Assembly: GCA_025462735.1 (NCBI GenBank)
Contig: JAOAPC010000016.1
Span: 62,001-126,000 of the forward strand
Length of the DNA stretch: 64,000 bases
Direction: 5' to 3'
DNA from: Acidobacteriaceae bacterium
Lineage (GTDB): Bacteria; Acidobacteriota; Terriglobia; Terriglobales; Acidobacteriaceae
Under the pieces are notes generated by a model that ran no database searches, was not told the origin of the DNA, and saw only the letters and a program-made list of their open reading frames with translations. A program made the position numbers and the translations under genes. This document shows, piece by piece, positions 28,836-39,736 of this stretch (its first letter is position 1; every line of letters starts with the position of its first letter).

Positions 28836-31088
28836 TTGCTTCGTAATCTAGTAATCCTGTTGATTCTTTCTCTTTTCTCTGCCGCGGCCGGCTTTGCTGA
28901 AGGGACCCGCACCTGGCAACAATCTAAGTATGAAGATTTTCTAAAAGGCACCTCGCATGGGGTCGCCATTTCGAGTGATGGGTTCCTGCAACTTGCGCCG
29001 GCATTCAAGCTGGTCGCGAGCACGCCTTCGAGCGCCATATGGGCAACCGCGGTCGGACCTCAGGGCGAAATTTATGCCGCCACCGGCGCGCCCGCGCGAG
29101 TTTACCGCATTCTGCCCGGAGGGAAGGCCACCGCGATTTTTCAGCCACAAGAGCTCCAGGTACAAGCGCTTGTCGTCGGCAAAGACGGTGCGCTTTACGC
29201 CGCCACCAATCCCGATGGAAAGGTTTATAAGCTCGAGCCTGGAAAAGATACTGGAGCTTCAGGCGTCTCTAGCGCAGAGGGCGGGCGGGACACCCGTCGC
29301 TCCAACACGAAGCAAAGTGATCAGGCCAAACCTGATACCGACAGCACTTCAGGCGGGTGGAAGTCCTCCGTCTATTTTGATCCCGGCACGAAATACATCT
29401 GGAGCATGCTGCTCGATGAGAGTGGCAACCTCTACGTGGCCACTGGCGATCATGGACAAATTTTTCGGGTTTCGCCGAATGGGGAGCACTCGCTCTTCTT
29501 TAAGAGTGACGAGCCGCACATTCGAGTGCTGGCCTTTGATGCGCAAGGCAATGTAATCGCGGGTTCTGACGGCAGCGGTCTGATTTACCGGATTACGCCG
29601 AAGGGCGATGGATTCGTTTTGTATAGCGCTCCCAAGCGGGAGATCACGAGTCTCGCGATCGACAAGGCGGGGAATATCTTTGCGGCCGCTGCTGGAGAAA
29701 AACGCGGTGGAAGCGGACCGTCGAACGTTACGGTTGCAATTCCCGCGGCCAAACCACCGGATGCAGCAGCGCCTGCCAGTGGTCCGAATAATGCGACGCC
29801 ACCCGCCGAATCGGCAGTCACGCTAAACAGTTCGAGCGCGGCCATTCCCGGAGGCTCGGGCATTTATAAAATTGCGCCCGATGGCTCACCCTCGTTGTTT
29901 TGGAACTCGCGCGATGACTTGGTATATGCGCTGGCGTTCGATTCGCGAGGGCGATTGCTGGCGGGGACCGGCAACCGCGGAGAGATATTCGAGATCGGCG
30001 GGCGAGAAGACTATACCGAACTGGTGAAAGCCGAAGCCAATCAGGTTACGGCATTTGTCAAAGCTCCCAATGGCGGGCTGTATGCCTCGACCAGCAACCT
30101 GGGCAAGATTTCTCTGTTGAGCAGCGCGGCCGACGCCGAAGGCAGCTACGAAAGCGACGTATTCGATGCGCAGGTCTTCTCCAAGTGGGGACGCGCGGAG
30201 TTTCACGGTTCCGGCAATGTTGAGCTGTTTGCGCGCAGTGGCAATGTGGACAATCCCGACAGAAACTGGAGTACGTGGACGCGGGTCGATCTGCAGAAGG
30301 ACGCAAAAATAATCGTGCCGCCGGCGCGCTTTGTCCAGTGGAAGGCCATCCTGCATCCTGGAGACACCGCGCCCCGCCTGGATAGTATCTCGGTAAATTA
30401 CCTGCAAAAGAACGTCGCGCCTGAGTTCGATGACGTGGTGGTTACGCCGGGAATTCGGTATCAGCCAGTGCCTCGTCCGCTGAATCTCGATCCCGGGCAG
30501 CGATTCGATCCGCAACCCAGTCCCATTCATGATCGCGATTCGATTGGGGTAAAGTGGACATCGCGTGACCAGAACGACGATCAGATGGTTTATTCCATTT
30601 ATTGCCGTGGCGACGGCCAAACGCGATGGCTGTTATTGAAGGAAGGCCTCAACGAGAGGTTCTACTCGTTCGACGCTTCCCTGCTTCCTGATGGCGGATA
30701 CACGATCAAGGTGGCAGCTTCCGATTCTCCCTCGCACTCGCCCGGCGAAGCGCTGTCGTCCGAAAGAGAGAGCGACCGCTTTGAAGTGGACAGCACGCCT
30801 CCGCAGATTCAGGATTTAAAAGCAGCGGCTAGTGGCCGGCAAATCCACGTCCAATTCCGCGCCACGGATAGTTTTTCTACGATCAAGCGTGCCGAATATT
30901 CGCTGGATGCTGGCGAGTGGCACTTCTTAGAACCCGTAGGCCAGCTCTCGGATGCGAAGACCGAGAGTTATGACTTCGCTGTTGTGCTTCCCAGCGATGC
31001 ATCCGAAAGGGAGCACGTGGTGGTTGTCCGCGCCTACGATCACTACGACAACATGAATTCGGCGAAGACGGTAGTGTCGGGGAGGTAA
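28836..31088 (+). CDS. Secreted beta-propeller-like hypothetical protein
   Basis: 750 aa; signal peptide; repeated blades such as NLYVATGDHGQIFRVSPNGEH, NVIAGSDGSGLIYRITPKG, RLLAGTGNRGEIFEIG. Confidence 0.8.
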   Translation: MLRNLVILLILSLFSAAAGFAEGTRTWQQSKYEDFLKGTSHGVAISSDGFLQLAPAFKLVASTPSSAIWATAVGPQGEIYAATGAPARVYRILPGGKATAIFQPQELQVQALVVGKDGALYAATNPDGKVYKLEPGKDTGASGVSSAEGGRDTRRSNTKQSDQAKPDTDSTSGGWKSSVYFDPGTKYIWSMLLDESGNLYVATGDHGQIFRVSPNGEHSLFFKSDEPHIRVLAFDAQGNVIAGSDGSGLIYRITPKGDGFVLYSAPKREITSLAIDKAGNIFAAAAGEKRGGSGPSNVTVAIPAAKPPDAAAPASGPNNATPPAESAVTLNSSSAAIPGGSGIYKIAPDGSPSLFWNSRDDLVYALAFDSRGRLLAGTGNRGEIFEIGGREDYTELVKAEANQVTAFVKAPNGGLYASTSNLGKISLLSSAADAEGSYESDVFDAQVFSKWGRAEFHGSGNVELFARSGNVDNPDRNWSTWTRVDLQKDAKIIVPPARFVQWKAILHPGDTAPRLDSISVNYLQKNVAPEFDDVVVTPGIRYQPVPRPLNLDPGQRFDPQPSPIHDRDSIGVKWTSRDQNDDQMVYSIYCRGDGQTRWLLLKEGLNERFYSFDASLLPDGGYTIKVAASDSPSHSPGEALSSERESDRFEVDSTPPQIQDLKAAASGRQIHVQFRATDSFSTIKRAEYSLDAGEWHFLEPVGQLSDAKTESYDFAVVLPSDASEREHVVVVRAYDHYDNMNSAKTVVSGR

Positions 31089-31093
31089 GTCAG

Positions 31094-32875
31094 TCAGTCG
31101 GATTGGTCAGCGCCGACACCGATCCGCCGGAGCAAATTATCGAACCGCGGTTGGGTCCGCAGCGGATCCAGCCTCGGATCGCATTTACCGAAACAGGTCA
31201 GGAATATGGACCTTTCCCGCTGACCTCTTTCCAGGGAATTGATGGCCTCATCGAAGTCTCCGAGGCCTACCTGGATTAACGAAATGTGATATGGATCGAC
31301 ATAGACCGCTTGGCTCGGCTTGGCAAGCTGCCTAAGGATGTCCTCTGCCTCCGCCCTTCTCCCGGCACGAGCACACGCGTGGCCGTGAAATCCAATCGCA
31401 AAGGGCACATCCATGAGACCACGTTCACGGGCCTGCTGAAGAGAAGCTACAGCGGCCTCGTGCATCCCTTTTTCAGTACACGCAATTCCGAGCCAAAGCC
31501 TGCACAATGGAAAATTGGGTTCCATCTCCAACGCTTCCTGACAGTACGCCATGACTTGATCGTAACGGTGCGCATGGTAATGAACCCACGCAGAATGGTG
31601 GTGAAGCACGAGTGAGAGTGGATCGACCTGTTGTGCTTCGCGAATTGCGACGATGGCCTTGTCGGAAAGCCCCAATGCGGTTAGGCAAAGTGCGTACCAA
31701 CTTCTAGCCAGCGAATTATTTGGACCGAGTTGAATGGCCTGCAGGAAGGCTGATCTGGCTACTCTCCAGTCTCCGTCGCTGGTGCTAACGAAGCCGAGGA
31801 CGGTATATCCATCTGCCAGTTCCGGATCGATTTCCACTGCCTTTAGAGCCGCCGTCTTGGCCCGTTCGATCCCCTCTTTGGGTGTGAAGACATCGAACCA
31901 GGTTAGCAAGATGTAGCCCTCGGCCAAGCCTGCGTAGGCGAGAGCGTAATCGGGGTCTTCCTGAATTGCGCGCTGGAAATAAGGGAGAGCGCGCTTGAGG
32001 CTGTCTCCTGTGCGCCGAGCAGAGTGATAGCGTCCTTTGAGATAAAGCAGATATGCCTCGCGGCTCAGTGTGTGTTGTCTGAAGAGACGCTGCTTTTCCT
32101 CGCCGGTCAACTGCAGCCTTAGCGCCTCAGAAACCTTCGCTGCGATTTCTTCCTGCACCGCAAAGATTTCGGAAAGTTGCCGATTGTAGCGTTGCCCCCA
32201 CAGCTGTGCATCATTGGCCAGATCCACAAGTTCTGAGCAAACGACGAGACTCTCGCCTCGCTGAACTACTCTTCCCGTAACTACAGCGTCGACGCCGAGC
32301 TCTCGCCTTAGGCTAGCGAGATCGGAAGTTCGCGCCTTATACCGAAACGCCGTATTCCGAGGTACGACACGCAGTTTTGAGAGCTGAGACAGGTTGTTGA
32401 TGATCGCTTCGGTGATTCCTTCGCTGAGATAGTCCGTGCCGGGATCGCCGCTGGCGTTTTCGAAAGGCAGAACAACCAGGGAATTGATGGCGTTGGCTCG
32501 TCGGATCCGGTCGGCGCGCTCGTCTCCCGCTGTGAGATTTGAGGCAGCGGGTGCTCCATTGGCGAGAGGAACCCGCGTCAGTAACCGATACCCCCGCTTC
32601 GGGATTGTTTGAATGACTCTAGGTTCGCGAGCGTCGTCTTCAAAAACTCGCCGCAATTCGGAGATGCAGCGGGTCAGCACGTCGTCGGTGACGAACGTAT
32701 CGGGCCAAACTGTATGGAGAAGAGTTTCTTTCGAAAGAAGTTCGCCTGGACGCTGGGCCAAGCAGACCAACACCTCCATCACCTTGGGCTCGATGTGTAT
32801 TGTCGCGCCGTTGCGTGTGATGGCGTCAAGGCTCGGCTGTACCAGCCAGGTTCCTACTCGGAAGTCCCGGTCCAA
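31094..32875 (-). CDS. Winged-helix (OmpR/CadC-type) regulator with TPR repeats
   Basis: N-terminus TIHIEPKVMEVLVCLAQRPGELLSKETLLHTVWPDTFVTDDVLTRCISELRRVFEDD...IQTIPKRGYRLL; C-terminal TPR-like repeats. Confidence 0.9.
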   Translation of the reverse strand: MDRDFRVGTWLVQPSLDAITRNGATIHIEPKVMEVLVCLAQRPGELLSKETLLHTVWPDTFVTDDVLTRCISELRRVFEDDAREPRVIQTIPKRGYRLLTRVPLANGAPAASNLTAGDERADRIRRANAINSLVVLPFENASGDPGTDYLSEGITEAIINNLSQLSKLRVVPRNTAFRYKARTSDLASLRRELGVDAVVTGRVVQRGESLVVCSELVDLANDAQLWGQRYNRQLSEIFAVQEEIAAKVSEALRLQLTGEEKQRLFRQHTLSREAYLLYLKGRYHSARRTGDSLKRALPYFQRAIQEDPDYALAYAGLAEGYILLTWFDVFTPKEGIERAKTAALKAVEIDPELADGYTVLGFVSTSDGDWRVARSAFLQAIQLGPNNSLARSWYALCLTALGLSDKAIVAIREAQQVDPLSLVLHHHSAWVHYHAHRYDQVMAYCQEALEMEPNFPLCRLWLGIACTEKGMHEAAVASLQQARERGLMDVPFAIGFHGHACARAGRRAEAEDILRQLAKPSQAVYVDPYHISLIQVGLGDFDEAINSLERGQRERSIFLTCFGKCDPRLDPLRTQPRFDNLLRRIGVGADQSD

Positions 32876-33053
32876 GGCCTTCTCCGGCGAACCGCAGGAT
32901 TATATACCGCTTGTGCAGAATCGAGGCGTCGGGCCTCGGAAAAATCTCTTCCGAATTTCGTCTTTCCCTCAGGACTTTCCGCCAGAGAGTCGCGTAGAAC
33001 CGTGATCGTGGACGGAAACGGAGCGAGACTCCGATCCCTCAGGAGAAGTAATC

Positions 33054-33545
33054 ATGAAACACAAAGGCGTGGTGAATACTGTTGTGGTAATTCTTTTTAC
33101 AATGCTGGGCTTGGGGGAAGCGTCGTTGGCTCATGCGGCGCCATGCTCGCTGGCAAGCGTTGCGGGAAGGTGGGGATACACGTACACCGGATCGATCATC
33201 CTCCCCACGGGCGCCGTTCCTGTCGCGTCGGTGGGGAGCTTCAAGCAGGACGCGGCTGGAAATATTTCTGGTCGCCAAAATAGAAGCGTGGGGGGCAGCT
33301 CTGGTGTGGAGATGATCGCGGGAAATATTACGGTAAGTGCCGACTGTACGGGTTCCGCAACCATAAATGTGTACGACGATGCGGGGCATTTGCTCCGTTC
33401 AGCGGAGTTGGCTACCGTTTATGTCGATCGCGCGAGAGGACTTCGCTTAATTTTCCAATCACTGGTGCAAGTGGATGGCACGAACCTGCCGGTTGTCATA
33501 ACTGTTGACGCGAGGAAAATGTTTGCTGACGAAGAAAACGACTAG
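33054..33545 (+). CDS. Hypothetical secreted protein
   Basis: AGGAG RBS upstream; signal peptide MKHKGVVNTVVVILFTMLGLGEASLAHAA. Confidence 0.75.
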   Translation: MKHKGVVNTVVVILFTMLGLGEASLAHAAPCSLASVAGRWGYTYTGSIILPTGAVPVASVGSFKQDAAGNISGRQNRSVGGSSGVEMIAGNITVSADCTGSATINVYDDAGHLLRSAELATVYVDRARGLRLIFQSLVQVDGTNLPVVITVDARKMFADEEND

Positions 33546-34021
33546 AAATAGTGGCCGGCTAATCTCATGATTGGTCGGCCACTCCTCAAGACTTGGCGAA
33601 TCTCGTCTCGAGGAAGTAAGTGTCCGGTAGAAACTATCTCGTCCCCTCGTGAGTTAATGCCTCTCTTCGACACTAAGGTTGGCGAGATGCCCTTATGCTC
33701 GCAGCCGATAATCTCGTAACCCTATCGAAATTTCCTTCGATCGGACATCTGCGAAAGTCGCGCCAGTGACTTTATGGACTGCGCTGCAACTTCCCCAGTG
33801 ATGAGGCCCGCCAAAAGGCCAGTCTGGCGCGGAAATCCAGCTTGCAAATCAGGGAACAATGTGCGACAAAGGTTCGGCCCGATTTGGTCTGCTGAATCGT
33901 TTGCGCTGCTGGTTTTCTGAGCTACCTGGATGTCTAATCCCGCTGTTCGTGACCTCCCAACTCGGTAACCGGTCTGCGCTGATTGACAGAAGGCAGAATA
34001 CGGGAATTTGCGAGGATCCTT

Positions 34022-37000
34022 ATGCGTCGTATTTCTGTTCTGCAATTCTTCCTGAGTATCGCCGTAGTGCTCTTATCCACCGCGCCAGCTTGGGCGCAAT
34101 GGGCCACCCCAACCGTCGATGGTTCCATCGGAACCGGGGAGTACGGCACTAACAACTCCTTGCAGAATGCCGGCAATACTGGCCAGACCTGGTACATGAC
34201 TTGGGACGCCAGCAATCTTTATGTCGGGATTGTGAACGCCAATCTTGGCGAAGCGGCAGTCATATATATCGCTCCGAACCCGCAGAACCCACCGACTTGT
34301 TGTTCCAACTCAGATGGAAGTCGGGCGGGCTCCCCCTACGACAACACCGACTTTTCCTCGCTGCCATTTCGGGCGAAGTTTGTGACTTACGTCAAGGATG
34401 GCTATCGCGAATATCGCAACTCAGACGGCAACGGCGGCTGGGGTTCGTCGACCGCGTATTACGGAAGCTACGCCAGCAACGGCAGCAATCAGAACACCCG
34501 AGAGGTTGCGATTCCCTGGAGCGCAATTACAGGCGGAGGCATTCCGTCGTCATTCGTTTTCTTTGGCTATCTGACTTCCCCCGGCGGTTACGTTTATGGC
34601 CAGGCTCCGTCGGATAACCCGGGAACACCTATCGGAACCAGCGCAACTTATACGCAGTACTACGCAGTCCTGAATACAGGAAACGGGACCAGCACCCCGC
34701 CATTTTCTCTCGAACAGCCATCGGGATTTAGCGCCGCCGACAAGGCAGGCTTTTACCACAACACGTTCGATCCCTTTTATCGCGACCAGGAAGGCGCGGT
34801 GCCTGAAAATCGGGATGTAACGCTGCGATTCCGCACCTTACACGCGAGCGGCATTTCGGGCCTGAAGGTGCGCGCCTATCTTTTTGATACCGGTTCCGGT
34901 ACGACGACTGGTCCGGTCGATACCTCAATGCCGTGGGACCAGAACATCTTCATCAATGGAACGGAGTATGACGTCTGGAAGGCAACTCTGACCATGCCGT
35001 CCGCGCCTACGGTTTACTACTACAAGTTCGGAATTAATCGGGATACGGCGAATGGCTGGTACAGCGACGACTACCTGGACGACAACGACAACGTGCACAA
35101 AGATGGAACCGGCGCCGCGACTGATGGAGAACCATTCCCCTCGTTTCAAGTTACGGTTTACGATCCGAGTTTCCAAACGCCAGTCTGGCTCCAGAATGCG
35201 AATGTTTACCACATCCTGCCCGACCGCTTCCGCAATGGCGACCAGACCAATGATTACTGCCGCGCGGGATCAACTACTGGCTGCCCGAGTTTTTACGGCG
35301 CCGATCCCAGCACTGTCATTCACTACGACACATGGAATACGCAAATGTGCGATCCGCGTAACAGCGCCTCGGCCTGTTACAACAACTTCACTCAGTTTTA
35401 CAACGGTGATCTGATTGGCGTGAAGAATAAGCTCGACTATATTCAGTCGCTCGGGTTTGACACCATCTACATGAACCCGGTGTTCCAGGCCCGGTCCTAT
35501 CATCGCTACGATACCGACAATTATCTGCATATCGATCCCGCGTTGGGTGGAGACGCGGCGTTCACCTCTCTGATAACTGAATCGAACCGGCGCGGCATCC
35601 AGGTGATTCTGGACGGCGTGTTCAATCATGCGTCTTCGGACAGTCTGTATTTTGACCGCTATCACCGCTATTCAACTGATGGCGCCTGTGAGTCGCTGAC
35701 CTCAACGTGGCGAAGCTGGTTCCACTTCAATGACAACAACGTGCCCTGCGGTTCTAAAGATTACCCCGGTTGGTTTGGTTTCGACAGCTTGCCGACTTTC
35801 GATCACACTAATTCCGCGGTACAGAACTTTTTCTATCACCAGCCCTCCAGCGTGACTGCGTACTGGTATGGCCAGGGCGCGTCAGGATGGCGGTTCGACG
35901 TCGCCGATGACGGCAACTTTCCGCACGCCTGGTGGGCTGACTACCGGAGCTTCGCGAAGAGTTATAACGGCAATGGTCCGTTGATCGGCGAAATCTGGCC
36001 GAACGCCAGCCAGTGGTTAGCGGGCGATCAGATGGATTCGGTCATGAACTACCGCTTCCGCAAAAACATCACCGGTTTCGCGCGCAACGCAGAATGGCAC
36101 GATGACAACAATAACGGCACGAACGACATCCCTGGACTGACGCCCAGCCAGTTTGATCATGCAATTCGGGCTGTGCGCGACGATTATCCTCCGCAAGCGA
36201 CCGCCGCGATGTTAAACCTGCTTGATTCGCACGATGTGAATCGCGCGTTGTATGTGATGACCGAGGCGGGAGACACCGGCCTGAAGCAGGCCAAGCGACG
36301 ACTGGAACTTGCGGCGTTGTTCCAGTTCACTTACATCGGAGCGCCGATGGTCTATTACGGAGACGAAGTCGCCGTAAACTCTCCATCGAAGACCAGTTCT
36401 ACTAATGGACCGATGGGCGATCCATACACGCGGCCGCCGTATCCCTGGCTCGACCAAGCCGGCGACCCCACCATCTACGGTCCTCCGGACACCAGCGTCA
36501 AAGCGTACTACAGGAAACTGTCGCACTTGCGCAAGCAGTACCCGGTTCTGCGCAACGGATCATTTGTGACGCTTCTTACGGGCGATACGCAAGAACCTGG
36601 TGCGGCGCCGAATACTTATGCCTATGCAAGAGTGCTGAATGATCAGACGGCCGTGATCGCAATGAACAATGGTTCCGCGAGCAACGCGGCGACAATCCCA
36701 GTGAACGGCTTGTTGGCGGACGGCACGGAGCTTCAAGACGCAATAAGCGGTGCGAATTACACTGTGACGGGCGGAAATATTCCTATCACTTTGGCAGGGC
36801 TAAGAGGCGTGGTGCTGCTGCCATCGCCGGTCAACGTGGACCTGGTCGCGCCGATCGCTTCGATTAGCACGACCCCAGGAGCGAACGCAAAGGGTTGGAT
36901 CAACAGCAATAGCGTGACCGTGAACCTGAGTGCAACGGATTCCGGCAGTGGGGTCGAGCAGCTTCGCTACTGGATCAATAATGGACAAGTCACGGCCGTC

Positions 37001-37675
37001 GCGGGAAGTTCCGCTCAGACCAGCGTGAGCGGAGAAGGCTCTTATGCCGTGGGACTTCGCGCTCTCGACAACGCGGGCAATATCAGCAGCCTGTCCAGCC
37101 TCAGTTTTGGCATCGACGTCACGCCGCCGACTGTTAAAGTTACCGGCGTGATGATGGGAGCGATCTACAACCTGGGTTCGGTTCCCGCAGCAGGTTGCAC
37201 GACCAAAGACGCATTATCTGGAGTGGCGGTCAAAGCGACGGTGAGCATCGTTGGTGGAAATGGCTATGGTGAGGGTCAATTCACTGCAACCTGCAGCGCT
37301 GGCACCGATAATGCTGGAAATATTGCGGCGCCAGTTAGCGTGATTTACGACGTCGTGGCCAACGTTTCTTCCAGCGTTCATGTCCTCACCCAATTCCGCG
37401 CCACGAAATATACTTCCGCAACGCTGACAGTCAGAAATACCTCCGCGAACAACATCACCATTTATGGTCCGCTGCAAGTGGTCCTTACCCAACTAACTCC
37501 AGGCGTGACACTGACCAATGCAACTGGCAGTTACATGGGAAATCCCTACATCACCGTTCCGGGAGTGACCACATTGCCGCCCGGCGCCTCTGCGTCGGTT
37601 CAAGTGCAATTTAATAACCCTGGAAACGTGAAACCGAACTTCACGGCGGTCACGTACTCGGGGCAGTTCAACTGA
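34022..37675 (+). CDS. GH13 alpha-amylase family protein with N- and C-terminal accessory domains
   Basis: Signal peptide; GWRFDVADDG, GEIWPNASQW and LLDSHDVNRAL match GH13 catalytic Asp/Glu/Asp regions; Ig-like C-terminal repeats (VAPIASISTTPGANAKGWINSNSVTVNLSATDSGSGVEQLRYW). Confidence 0.92.
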   Translation: MRRISVLQFFLSIAVVLLSTAPAWAQWATPTVDGSIGTGEYGTNNSLQNAGNTGQTWYMTWDASNLYVGIVNANLGEAAVIYIAPNPQNPPTCCSNSDGSRAGSPYDNTDFSSLPFRAKFVTYVKDGYREYRNSDGNGGWGSSTAYYGSYASNGSNQNTREVAIPWSAITGGGIPSSFVFFGYLTSPGGYVYGQAPSDNPGTPIGTSATYTQYYAVLNTGNGTSTPPFSLEQPSGFSAADKAGFYHNTFDPFYRDQEGAVPENRDVTLRFRTLHASGISGLKVRAYLFDTGSGTTTGPVDTSMPWDQNIFINGTEYDVWKATLTMPSAPTVYYYKFGINRDTANGWYSDDYLDDNDNVHKDGTGAATDGEPFPSFQVTVYDPSFQTPVWLQNANVYHILPDRFRNGDQTNDYCRAGSTTGCPSFYGADPSTVIHYDTWNTQMCDPRNSASACYNNFTQFYNGDLIGVKNKLDYIQSLGFDTIYMNPVFQARSYHRYDTDNYLHIDPALGGDAAFTSLITESNRRGIQVILDGVFNHASSDSLYFDRYHRYSTDGACESLTSTWRSWFHFNDNNVPCGSKDYPGWFGFDSLPTFDHTNSAVQNFFYHQPSSVTAYWYGQGASGWRFDVADDGNFPHAWWADYRSFAKSYNGNGPLIGEIWPNASQWLAGDQMDSVMNYRFRKNITGFARNAEWHDDNNNGTNDIPGLTPSQFDHAIRAVRDDYPPQATAAMLNLLDSHDVNRALYVMTEAGDTGLKQAKRRLELAALFQFTYIGAPMVYYGDEVAVNSPSKTSSTNGPMGDPYTRPPYPWLDQAGDPTIYGPPDTSVKAYYRKLSHLRKQYPVLRNGSFVTLLTGDTQEPGAAPNTYAYARVLNDQTAVIAMNNGSASNAATIPVNGLLADGTELQDAISGANYTVTGGNIPITLAGLRGVVLLPSPVNVDLVAPIASISTTPGANAKGWINSNSVTVNLSATDSGSGVEQLRYWINNGQVTAVAGSSAQTSVSGEGSYAVGLRALDNAGNISSLSSLSFGIDVTPPTVKVTGVMMGAIYNLGSVPAAGCTTKDALSGVAVKATVSIVGGNGYGEGQFTATCSAGTDNAGNIAAPVSVIYDVVANVSSSVHVLTQFRATKYTSATLTVRNTSANNITIYGPLQVVLTQLTPGVTLTNATGSYMGNPYITVPGVTTLPPGASASVQVQFNNPGNVKPNFTAVTYSGQFN

Positions 37676-37717
37676 AGCTTGTTCCGCGACGTTAGAGGAA
37701 ATGGCACCAGATGGCGA

Positions 37718-37737
37718 AGCCGCCCAAGCGGGCGGCT
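37718..37737. terminator. Hairpin between convergent genes
   Basis: AGCCGCCC-AAGC-GGGCGGCT, perfect 8-bp stem; no clear U-tract, so a repeat fragment is also possible. Confidence 0.4.
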
Positions 37738-37760
37738 CCGTACCTGATCTTCCTATTTAG

Positions 37761-38216
37761 TTATTTCAAAGTTACTTCGCGGGCCAGTGAAGAGCTGAGA
37801 GTAGGCGCAATTTCGTTGCGCTTCTTCGCGGCATCCATCATGGCCTGGCGGCTGCCATAGTGCTTTTCCGAAATCGCCGCCGCCTTTTCTGCCATTTCAT
37901 CCAGAGTGCTCCAGTTCTTGTATTCGATTGCGATGGCGACACTCCAGTCGTCGGGATGAGCGGCCACCGGGTTGGTGTAGAACTTATAGTCAACAATCCA
38001 ACCCTGCTTTTTGAACTCGTCATAGATGGGTTTTGAATTCTGCCGAATGTCGGTCCAAAAAGCGTCGGCCATGCCGGGTTTCACGTCAACATAAGTGACG
38101 CGCCAAACGGGACCGTTGTTGTAATTGGGATTCTGCGCAACCAGCGTTGGACCCAGGGCGAGCAGCGTCAACGCCAAAGACAACAGCCACAGGATAGGCC
38201 TTTTCATCTTGGTCAC
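37761..38216 (-). CDS. Hypothetical secreted protein
   Basis: AAGGAGTGACC RBS; signal peptide MKRPILWLLSLALTLLALGPTLVAQ. Confidence 0.78.
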   Translation of the reverse strand: MTKMKRPILWLLSLALTLLALGPTLVAQNPNYNNGPVWRVTYVDVKPGMADAFWTDIRQNSKPIYDEFKKQGWIVDYKFYTNPVAAHPDDWSVAIAIEYKNWSTLDEMAEKAAAISEKHYGSRQAMMDAAKKRNEIAPTLSSSLAREVTLK

Positions 38217-38497
38217 TCCTTAATGCCTAGGATTAGGCCGTAAGAACAGAACGACGTATTTGCGACGGATGAAAAACGGCGAGGTAGCGTAACACGGAAT
38301 CCGCGCAGATGCCACTGCATGTTCGGCCTGGGAACTCGTGATGGTCGTTTACCCCGGAGATCACTAGGACAATTTGAACCCGGCGAAGCCGTGGGTCGGG
38401 GAAGTCAGTGTCCAGCTGGAACTTTCTCGTAGTCGCGAGCGTATTCAGCTAAGTGCGACAACCACGCGCCCGTCCTGAAAAATGTACAATTTGGACG

Positions 38498-39733
38498 ATG
38501 CTGGATATCTTCGCCCAAATCTTTCGCAACCTCTGGGCACACAAGCTGCGCTCGTTCCTGACCATGTTCGGAATCGCATGGGGCGTGGGATCGTTGCTGC
38601 TGCTGGTGGGGGTTGGCGAAGGCTTCCGATCAGGCAATAAGCGCGAATTGGCTGAATTCGGCAGGGACATCATGTTTATCTTTCCCGGCCGCGCGCCTGC
38701 GGTGAAGGGCAGCATGAATTCGGCGCGCTCTTACTTACTAACCTACGACGACTACTTAGATATTCGTAAGGCGCCCCACGTTCGCAACGCTGCGCCCATG
38801 ATTTCTCGCGGCGATCTTCACGAAATAAGTGAATTCGCCAATGCCAGCGGCGAGATCATTGGTACGGAGCCCCAACTCAACGAGATCAGTTATCTGCCGT
38901 TGAAAGAGGGACGCTGGCTCAATCAATTGGACGGCGAACAGAGGCGAAATGTAATCGTCCTGGGCAACGAACTGCTGAAGACATTGTTCCCCGGACGCCC
39001 AGCCGTCGGTGCATTTGTTCTGATTAATGGTCTCAGGTTCGAGGTCGTCGGCAGCATGCCACATCTGGGGCGAGGCGACAACATGTGGCTAAATATGCGT
39101 GGCTATATTCCGTACCAAGTGATGGCCTCGTCTTTTCCGATCAAGGGAGAAAATCACCAGAACTCCATTTCTTTTGTCGAATACCAGCCGCGCGTGACCG
39201 CTGAGCACCAGCTGGCGCAGAAGGATGTTCACCAGATCGTTGGACGTAATCACGGATTCGACGCCAGTGACCAAAATGCTTTTGACGAGTGGGATTCTAT
39301 TCAGGAATCAAAGATGGTGGGGACCATCTTTGACGTGATGAACCTGTTTCTGGGCGCGGTTGGGATGGTCACGCTAGCACTTGGAGCTATCGGCGTGATC
39401 AATATCATGCTGGTGGCGGTCAGTGAACGCACCCATGAAATCGGATTGCGCAAGGCGTTGGGCGCCACAAATCGTAATATCCTGTTTCATTTTTTCCTGG
39501 AAGGATTGCTTCTCACTTTGGGTAGCGGGCTGATCGGAATGGCCTTTGCAGGTGGTTTGATGGCGATGATGGGGACAGTCCAGGGACCCGGCGGATTTGA
39601 TCCTCCCAAGTTGGTGCCGATGTCGGCATTGCTGGCAATTGGCAGCCTCACGCTGGCTGGAGTCGTCGCCGGCCTTTATCCCGCGCGCAAAGCGGCAATG
39701 CTGCAACCGGTGGAAGCCCTCCGGCAGGAGTGA
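38498..39733 (+). CDS. ABC transporter permease, MacB/FtsX-like
   Basis: LRSFLTMFGIAWGVGSLLLLVGVGEGF; VSERTHEIGLRKALGATNRNILFHFFLEGLLLTL; AGLYPARKAAMLQPVEALRQE. Confidence 0.93.
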   Translation: MLDIFAQIFRNLWAHKLRSFLTMFGIAWGVGSLLLLVGVGEGFRSGNKRELAEFGRDIMFIFPGRAPAVKGSMNSARSYLLTYDDYLDIRKAPHVRNAAPMISRGDLHEISEFANASGEIIGTEPQLNEISYLPLKEGRWLNQLDGEQRRNVIVLGNELLKTLFPGRPAVGAFVLINGLRFEVVGSMPHLGRGDNMWLNMRGYIPYQVMASSFPIKGENHQNSISFVEYQPRVTAEHQLAQKDVHQIVGRNHGFDASDQNAFDEWDSIQESKMVGTIFDVMNLFLGAVGMVTLALGAIGVINIMLVAVSERTHEIGLRKALGATNRNILFHFFLEGLLLTLGSGLIGMAFAGGLMAMMGTVQGPGGFDPPKLVPMSALLAIGSLTLAGVVAGLYPARKAAMLQPVEALRQE

Positions 39734-39736
39734 TGA

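Noticed and set aside
28714-29090. Complete tmRNA gene
   Set aside because: Only the 3' tRNA-like part is present; the expected 5' half and tag region are replaced by the signal peptide coding region of the gene at 28836.
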